Shown piece after piece: positions 59,416 through 64,000 of a DNA stretch of 64,000 nt. Under the pieces are notes generated by a model. The model saw only the letters and a list, made by a program, of their open reading frames with translations, had not been told where the DNA came from and did not search any database. Origin of the DNA: Peptoniphilus_A genitalis (GTDB taxonomy: Bacteria > Bacillota > Clostridia > Tissierellales > Peptoniphilaceae); the NCBI RefSeq assembly GCF_949769225.1, contig NZ_CATKPB010000006.1; one strand, 5' to 3'. Numbering within the stretch: position 1 is the stretch's first letter; each line of letters begins with the position of its first letter. A program made the position numbers and the translations under genes.

Positions 59416-60786
59416 TTAATTTTCTTCTTTCAACTTGTCCTTTTCAAAATCCCATTCACCACTTATGTCTGCGTACCTAATAAAGATAGATGCTATGGCA
59501 AAGAGGGCGAGGATGCCTTGATACCACAAGAAGGGGATTAGTTCCATTGGCGAAACAGCGTTGGCGCCGAGCTCTTTAGTGAGTCCTGCTGCAATTAGGA
59601 TTTGTGCTCCGTAAGGTATTATCCCTTGCATGACACATGAGAAGGTATCTAAGAGGGCAGCAGATCTTCTTGGGTCAATCTTAAAGTCATTTGAAATTTC
59701 CTTTGCCACTGGTCCGTCGATTATTATAGCAACTGTGTTGTTGGCAGTTGCAGAGTCAGTTAATAGGGTTAGGAGGGCAATAGAAACTTCTGCAGATTTT
59801 TGTCCTTTTGCAAATCCTCTTATCTTTTGGACTAACCATTCTATCCCACCGTTTTTGGAAACCATATAAGATAGTCCACCAGTTAGCATTGACAATAAAA
59901 ATATTTCGAACATGCCCGAAAAACCTGTGAAGATGTTTTGGGCAAAGGTCATGAGGTCAAGTCCTCCTGTTGCTATCCCGATTATTCCTGATAAAATTAT
60001 TCCACTTGTTAAAACTAAGAACACATTCATACCTGCAATTGCAGAAATAAGTACAAATAGGTAGGGGATAATTAAGACTGGGTTGTAGGGACGATCTTCT
60101 AGTGTAGGAAGGACTTCTGGCTTTCCAACAATTAACAAAATTACAAAAGTTATTATTGCTGCAGGTAGTGCCATCTTAATGTTGGCTCTAAACTTGTCTT
60201 TCATATCTACATTTTGAGTTCTTGTAGCAGCTATTGTTGTATCAGAAATAACTGAAAGGTTGTCGCCAAACATTGCACCACCAACGAGTGATCCCAAGAC
60301 TAAGGCCATTGGTAGGTTTCCCTTTTGAGCAAGTCCAACTGCTATGGGTCCAACTGTTGAGATAGTTCCCACAGAAGTCCCTGTCGATATAGAAATAAAG
60401 CAGCCTATTAAGAAAATTCCACCTGTTATAAATTGAAGGGGAATTATTGATAGGGCAAAGTTTACAACTGAGTCAACACCACCTGATTCCTTGGAAACTG
60501 TTGCAAAGGCTCCAGCCAAGATGTAGATGAGACACATGATAATAATATTTTCATTGCCACAGCCTCTTACGAAGTCTGTGAACTTGTCGTCGACGCTACC
60601 CTTAAACATAAGAAAGGCAAGTATAATTGCGGGTAAGATGCAAACTGGTGCTGGCACTTGGTAGAATGCCATTTCAACTCCCAGTGAATTTAAGATAATT
60701 CCTGTTGCCATGTAGACTATGACAAAGACAAGAAAGGGAAGAAGCGCAGCCCCAGATGGACTGGGCTTATGATTTTGATTTTCCAT
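59416..60786 (-). CDS. Na+/H+ antiporter NhaC family protein
   Basis: A 456-aa protein with about eleven to twelve helices. Family blocks: SISTGTSVGTISTVGPIAV, GGAMFGDNLSVISDTTIAA (the NhaC GDxxSxxSDTT signature) and LLTDSATANNTVAIII. It exchanges Na+ for H+ or an organic acid pair. ATG at 60786 has AGGAGG before it; a longer frame to 60837 has no SD. With the V-ATPase it would set Na+ and H+ gradients. Monocistronic. Confidence 0.9.
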   Translation of the reverse strand: MENQNHKPSPSGAALLPFLVFVIVYMATGIILNSLGVEMAFYQVPAPVCILPAIILAFLMFKGSVDDKFTDFVRGCGNENIIIMCLIYILAGAFATVSKESGGVDSVVNFALSIIPLQFITGGIFLIGCFISISTGTSVGTISTVGPIAVGLAQKGNLPMALVLGSLVGGAMFGDNLSVISDTTIAATRTQNVDMKDKFRANIKMALPAAIITFVILLIVGKPEVLPTLEDRPYNPVLIIPYLFVLISAIAGMNVFLVLTSGIILSGIIGIATGGLDLMTFAQNIFTGFSGMFEIFLLSMLTGGLSYMVSKNGGIEWLVQKIRGFAKGQKSAEVSIALLTLLTDSATANNTVAIIIDGPVAKEISNDFKIDPRRSAALLDTFSCVMQGIIPYGAQILIAAGLTKELGANAVSPMELIPFLWYQGILALFAIASIFIRYADISGEWDFEKDKLKEEN

Positions 60787-61013
60787 TTTTCCTCCTAAGA
60801 TTTTATGTAAACTACATAATTCATATAAATTAAACAAGGCTATTATATTATTAATAAATTCTTTTGTGAAGTCCTAAGCTCTATTTTAAAAATCTTTAAA
60901 AGTTGAAAACTAAAAGCTAAGCCATAAACTTTTTTTAATTTATAGAATCCTATATAATAGAAAATATTGAAAATCTTATACTAAATTTGTAAGTAAAGGA
61001 GAGGGAAGAAGAA

Positions 61014-61754
61014 TTGAAGAAAAATAAAAAATTAAAAGTTATAGGTGTCCTTGTTCTTACCCTAGTTGGAGTTTTATTTGGACACGAAAGCCTTCGAGAT
61101 CTTGACAACAATTACAAGGCTTCGCCCTTAGACAAAATAGAAAACTTCTTATCAATTTTTTACAATCCCTATGAGCTTACGGAATCAAGTATTTATTATG
61201 AGATAGATAAAAACCCTCCTCAATTTACTGAAGAAGATTTAAAGATGGGGCCTGACTTCGCCCACTATTCAAACTTAGATTATTTAAACAGAGTTGGACC
61301 TGCCAATGCACTTTTGAGTCCTGACTCAATGCCCAAGAAGCCAAGGGGTGACATCTCAAAAGTTTATCCTTCAGGCTGGCATCAAAGATTTTATGACTTC
61401 GTTGAAGGTGGTGCAGTTTATAACAGATGCCACCTTATTGCTTACCAATTGACTGGGGAGAATGACAACTGGAAAAATCTTATGACTGGGACTAGGTCCT
61501 TTAACACAAAGGGCATGCTGCCCTTTGAAGAGGTCGTTGCTTCTTATATAAGAGATACAGGTAAGAAGGTTAGGTATAGGGTGACACCAGTTTTCAAAGA
61601 TGATGAACTTGTTGCAAGAGGAGTTATTATTGAAGCTTATAGCATAGAAGACGGTGGCAAAAAAATTAATTTTAGGGTCTTCGCCAAGAATATGGAAAAG
61701 GGAGTAGACATAGATTACAAAACTGGAAGGACCAGACTGGCAAAGAAGAAGTGA
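61014..61754 (+). CDS. Secreted DNA/RNA non-specific endonuclease (EndA type)
   Basis: A 246-aa protein with an N-terminal signal-anchor (7-25). The nuclease domain has YNRCHLIAYQLTGENDNWKN, where His is the general base (NRxH in place of DRGH), then LMTGTRSFNTKGMLPFE with the Asn that binds metal. It matches streptococcal EndA-like nucleases, used for DNA uptake or DNA breakdown outside the cell. TTG start behind GGAGAGGGAAG. Confidence 0.88.
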   Translation: MKKNKKLKVIGVLVLTLVGVLFGHESLRDLDNNYKASPLDKIENFLSIFYNPYELTESSIYYEIDKNPPQFTEEDLKMGPDFAHYSNLDYLNRVGPANALLSPDSMPKKPRGDISKVYPSGWHQRFYDFVEGGAVYNRCHLIAYQLTGENDNWKNLMTGTRSFNTKGMLPFEEVVASYIRDTGKKVRYRVTPVFKDDELVARGVIIEAYSIEDGGKKINFRVFAKNMEKGVDIDYKTGRTRLAKKK

Positions 61755-61793
61755 GATATTAAAATTTAATAAATAGCAAGAAGATAAATTTTA

Positions 61794-61823
61794 AAAGCCA
61801 AACCTAATGGGGATGGCTTTTTC
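61794..61823 (+). terminator. Terminator of the nuclease gene
   Basis: AAAGCCA (61794-61800) with TGGCTTT (61814-61820), 13-base loop with its own CC/GG pairs, then T-rich. Confidence 0.8.
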
Positions 61824-61868
61824 TTTTGCAAAAAAAATTAAATTTATTAAAAGAAAATATAAATCATG

Positions 61869-61896
61869 TTGACACTAAGTTAGCTTGTGTTATAAT
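61869..61896 (+). promoter_or_regulatory. Promoter of trmB
   Basis: TTGACA (61869-61874), 16 bases, TATAAT (61891-61896) with TG two bases before it. Confidence 0.8.
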
Positions 61897-61922
61897 TCCA
61901 TAGAACAAAAAGGAGAATGAAA

Positions 61923-62564
61923 ATGAGACTTAGAAAAAAACATTTTGCAATACCTGAAATGGCTGAGAACCCTTATGTTTTTTTTAATGGACAAGAGAAC
62001 AAGGGCAAATGGAAAGAAGTCTTTGGCAACGACAATCCAATTTACTTAGAAATTGGTGCCGGCAAGGGAACTTTTACCATTGAGTCAGCTAAAAGAAATA
62101 AAAATATAAATTATATAATGGTAGATATAGAAACAAATGCACTAATTTATGCAACAAGAAAAATAATAGATGAAGGACTTACCAATGTAAGAGCTATGCC
62201 AATCAACGCAGAAAACATCTTAGACTACTTTGATAAGGATGAACTTGATAGAATCTATATAAACTTCTGTAACCCTTGGCCAAAGCTAAGACATAAGAAG
62301 AGAAGGTTAACTTATCCAAGATTCTTAGAAAAATATAAAATTATCTTAAAACCAAAATCACAAATTTACTTCAAGACAGACGACCTTGAACTCTTTGAAG
62401 AGAGCCTAGATTATTTTAAAGACGAAGGCTTCTCAACTCTTATAGAAGACTTTGACATGAAGCTTGAAGAATATCCCCAAAATATTGTAACAGAATACGA
62501 AAGCAAGTTTAGAGGTCTGGGAGAAAAAATCAAATTTGGAGTCTTCGAGCATTACGTTAACTAA
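61923..62564 (+). CDS. trmB: tRNA (guanine-N7-)-methyltransferase
   Basis: A 213-aa SAM enzyme: LEIGAGKGTFTIESAK (SAM loop, residues ~43-58), INFCNPWPKLRHKKRRLTYP (family NFxDPWPKxRHxKRRL; Cys replaces Asp here), and KTDDLELFEESLDYF (family TDxxxLFE). It methylates G46. ATG at 61923 has AGGAG 7 bases before; ATG at 61917 is too close to the SD. Confidence 0.93.
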   Translation: MRLRKKHFAIPEMAENPYVFFNGQENKGKWKEVFGNDNPIYLEIGAGKGTFTIESAKRNKNINYIMVDIETNALIYATRKIIDEGLTNVRAMPINAENILDYFDKDELDRIYINFCNPWPKLRHKKRRLTYPRFLEKYKIILKPKSQIYFKTDDLELFEESLDYFKDEGFSTLIEDFDMKLEEYPQNIVTEYESKFRGLGEKIKFGVFEHYVN

Positions 62565-62577
62565 AAATTAAAACTGA

Positions 62578-62620
62578 TTGACAATAAAACTCCTGAAATA
62601 TATAATATTTTTCAGGAGTT
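62578..62620 (+). promoter_or_regulatory. bioB promoter with an overlapping 11-bp dyad
   Basis: TTGACA (62578-62583), 17 bases, TATAAT (62601-62606). Arms AACTCCTGAAA (62588-62598) and TTTCAGGAGTT (62610-62620) form a perfect inverted repeat around the -10. The left arm is not transcribed, so this is a DNA operator shape, not an RNA hairpin. It does not match the GTCAAC-N15-GTTGAC dyad before bioY. Confidence 0.75.
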
Positions 62621-62626
62621 GAAGAG

Positions 62627-63592
62627 ATGGATATAAATAACTTAAAAGAGAAAATAAAAAATGGCTACGTTATAAAGAGAGAAGAAGCAATAGAAGTCTA
62701 CAATGGTGACTATGAAAGTTTAACCGCAGCAGCAGATGAACTTAGAGAATACTTTTGCGGCAATGACTTTGATGTTTGTACTATTATAAATGCAAAAAGT
62801 GGCAAATGTTCAGAAAATTGTAAATTCTGTGCCCAATCTGCCCACTACCACACAAATGTAAAAGAATACGACCTCTTAGACGAAGAGATAATAGTAAAAG
62901 ATGCCTTAGACAAATACAATAGAGGGATCCCTAGATACTCAATGGTAGCAAGTGGTAAGGGACTTACACCTAAAGATATAGATAAGATTTGCAGCATCAC
63001 AAAAAAGATATACGAAGAAGCACCAGATATAAAAGTATGTATATCAGGTGGAATAATATCAGAAGAATCCTTTGAGAAATTAAAGGAAGCTGGTATAACA
63101 AGAATTCACAACAATCTTGAAACATCAAGAAACTTCTTTCCAGAAATATGTACAACACATACTTATGATCAAAAGATTGATACAATAAAAGCAGCTCAAG
63201 AAGCTGGAATGGAAATCTGTTCAGGTGGACTAATAGGACTAGGAGAAGATTTCACAGACAGGATTGACATGGCACTAGAACTAAGAGACCTAGATGTTCA
63301 CTCAGTACCAATTAACCTACTAAACCCTATAAAGAACACACCGCTTGAAAACAACGAGCCTCTAAGGATGGAAGAAATAAATAGGACTTGCGCAACTTTT
63401 AGATTTATAATGCCAAAGGCCCTTATAAGATTAGCTGGAGGAAGATCCCTTATGGAAGAATTTGGTGCATCAGCATTCAAGTCAGGAGCCAATGCAGCAA
63501 TATCAGGAGTACTTCTCACAACAAAGGGCATAAGTATAGAAGACGATATGAAGAGAATCAAAGAATTAAACTACCAAGTAAAGGCAGTGTAA
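62627..63592 (+). CDS. bioB: Biotin synthase
   Basis: A 321-aa radical SAM enzyme: CxxxCxxC as Cys61, Cys65, Cys68 in SGKCSENCKFCAQSAHY, HNLET-type sequence as IHNNLETSRNFF, CSGGLIGLGE, and the conserved Arg in RLAGGRSLM. It inserts sulfur into dethiobiotin. It lies apart from bioYDA by 25 kb in this window, under a different operator. SD CAGGAG is inside the right arm of the dyad. Confidence 0.96.
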   Translation: MDINNLKEKIKNGYVIKREEAIEVYNGDYESLTAAADELREYFCGNDFDVCTIINAKSGKCSENCKFCAQSAHYHTNVKEYDLLDEEIIVKDALDKYNRGIPRYSMVASGKGLTPKDIDKICSITKKIYEEAPDIKVCISGGIISEESFEKLKEAGITRIHNNLETSRNFFPEICTTHTYDQKIDTIKAAQEAGMEICSGGLIGLGEDFTDRIDMALELRDLDVHSVPINLLNPIKNTPLENNEPLRMEEINRTCATFRFIMPKALIRLAGGRSLMEEFGASAFKSGANAAISGVLLTTKGISIEDDMKRIKELNYQVKAV

Positions 63593-63650
63593 AATATTTA
63601 ATTAACTTTTTACAAAATGCTTGACAAAGGAAAATATAAATAGTAATATA

Positions 63651-63680
63651 AAACAGCTGTAAGAAATGCAGCTGTTTTCT
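63651..63680 (+). terminator. Terminator of bioB
   Basis: AAACAGCTG (63651-63659) with CAGCTGTTT (63669-63677), nine-base loop, then TTCTTTT. Confidence 0.85.
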
Positions 63681-63716
63681 TTTATAAAAAAGATTAAAAA
63701 AAAGAATAAAAAACAG

Positions 63717-63745
63717 TTGACAGATGATTTTCTAGATGCTAATAT
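63717..63745 (+). promoter_or_regulatory. Predicted rRNA operon promoter, upstream copy
   Basis: TTGACA (63717-63722), 17 bases, TAATAT (63740-63745). Followed 82 bases later by a second consensus promoter. Confidence 0.7.
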
Positions 63746-63826
63746 ATAGAAGTTGTCACTTAAAAACAGCAAAAAAAACTACTGGTTAGTTAAGTAAAAA
63801 CAAAATAAAAAAATTGTAAAAATTAC

Positions 63827-63855
63827 TTGACAAAGAAAAAACACGGTAGTATAAT
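63827..63855 (+). promoter_or_regulatory. Predicted rRNA operon promoter, main copy
   Basis: TTGACA (63827-63832), 17 bases, TATAAT (63850-63855): a full consensus promoter, the strongest kind in this genome. Confidence 0.8.
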
Positions 63856-63861
63856 AAACAA

Positions 63862-64000
63862 GCTACTTCAAAAAGGTAGCAAATGAAACATGATAATTAA
63901 ATAGTGTGAAGATAAACAAATTCGTGATAGAATCACAGATTCTTGTCAAAGAATCAAAAAGCAAACCAGATATTCGTTTAGTTTTGAGAAAACTAATGAG
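63862..64000 (+). other. Predicted rRNA leader running to the 16S gene at the window edge
   Basis: No coding frame is present. Hairpins GCTAC/GTAGC (63862-63880) and GATTCTT/AAGAATC (63938-63955) are followed by CAAAAAGCAAACCAG. The last ten bases, AACTAATGAG, look like the 5' end of a 16S rRNA gene, whose next bases would be AGTTTGATCC. That continuation lies outside the window, so the rRNA call is inferred. Confidence 0.55.

Noticed and set aside
62588..62620. bioB dyad as an RNA hairpin hiding the SD.
   Set aside because: The left arm is upstream of the expected transcription start, so the hairpin would not form in this mRNA.
63621..63649. A third rrn-type promoter (TTGACA-N17-TAATAT).
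   Set aside because: Its start site would fall inside the left arm of the bioB terminator, so its transcript would begin within that hairpin; kept out of the feature list.
1..64000. CRISPR arrays, prophage genes, restriction or other defence systems.
   Set aside because: No regular repeat-spacer pattern, phage structural gene or defence nuclease cluster was seen; the only nuclease (61014) is a secreted EndA-type enzyme.

Overview
The window comes from an AT-rich Firmicute. The gene set points to an anaerobic Gram-positive coccus of the Tissierellia/Peptoniphilaceae type (Anaerococcus, Peptoniphilus, Finegoldia relatives); that placement is inferred. The supporting genes are a V/A-type ATPase operon in place of F1Fo, [FeFe]-hydrogenase maturases HydE/G/F, FtsEX with a PcsB-like M23 hydrolase, rapZ-yvcK, a large Bacillus-type SRP RNA and a B. 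subtilis-like yaaO-tmk-yaaQ-holB-yaaT block. TTG and GTG starts behind strong Shine-Dalgarno (SD) sequences are common.

Region 1 (1-11.3 kb) is an iron island. A small FeoB-associated Cys-rich protein is followed by about 9.2 kb of same-strand genes: DUF4418, ABC ATPase, FTR1 permease, P19/Tp34 lipoprotein, DUF2318 Fe-S membrane protein, two FtsX/MacB permeases, ABC ATPase, FMN-binding lipoprotein with a flavinylation motif, and a third permease. It resembles the Campylobacter FTR1-P19 locus, with a flavin lipoprotein where thioredoxin-like genes sit there. Decayed copies of one ISL3-family element lie on both sides in the same orientation.

Region 2 (11.2-19.8 kb) is a nine-gene V-ATPase operon with its own promoter and terminator. 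Region 3 (19.8-24.9 kb) holds an AspT-like exchanger, a GntR-ABC operon with a cluster of operator-like repeats, ispE, and a glutamate-racemase-like protein that appears to lack both catalytic cysteines.

Region 4 (24.9-33 kb) starts with tRNA-Ser(GGA) directly abutting SRP RNA on the minus strand. It continues with birA, then decarboxylase-tmk-darA-darA-holB-ricT and a membrane alpha/beta hydrolase. Region 5 (33-42 kb) has ferritin, a MerR regulator with a 19-bp-spacer promoter, bioY-bioD-bioA behind a BirA-like operator, a HAD phosphatase, L25/CTC, MnmA, Veg with tandem promoters, and a CofE-like protein.

Region 6 (42-54 kb) covers cell envelope and housekeeping: ftsE-ftsX-M23-ctpA, a nested-palindrome intergenic element, murB-rapZ-yvcK-fni-hutD, trxB and a MATE pump. 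Region 7 (54-64 kb) has hydE-hydG-hydF behind a Rex-like site, a small HD-phosphohydrolase cluster with a 57-aa ORF, NhaC, a secreted EndA-type nuclease, trmB, and bioB under a different dyad operator. The last 300 bases look like the promoter/leader region of an rRNA operon whose 16S gene would start at the window edge.

Functional links: iron uptake (FTR1/P19, a Feo partner) and storage (ferritin) feed Fe-S enzymes (HydE/G, BioB). NhaC and the V-ATPase handle ion gradients. BirA, BioY, BioD, BioA and BioB form a biotin salvage and late-synthesis set with no bioF, bioC, bioH or bioW in view.
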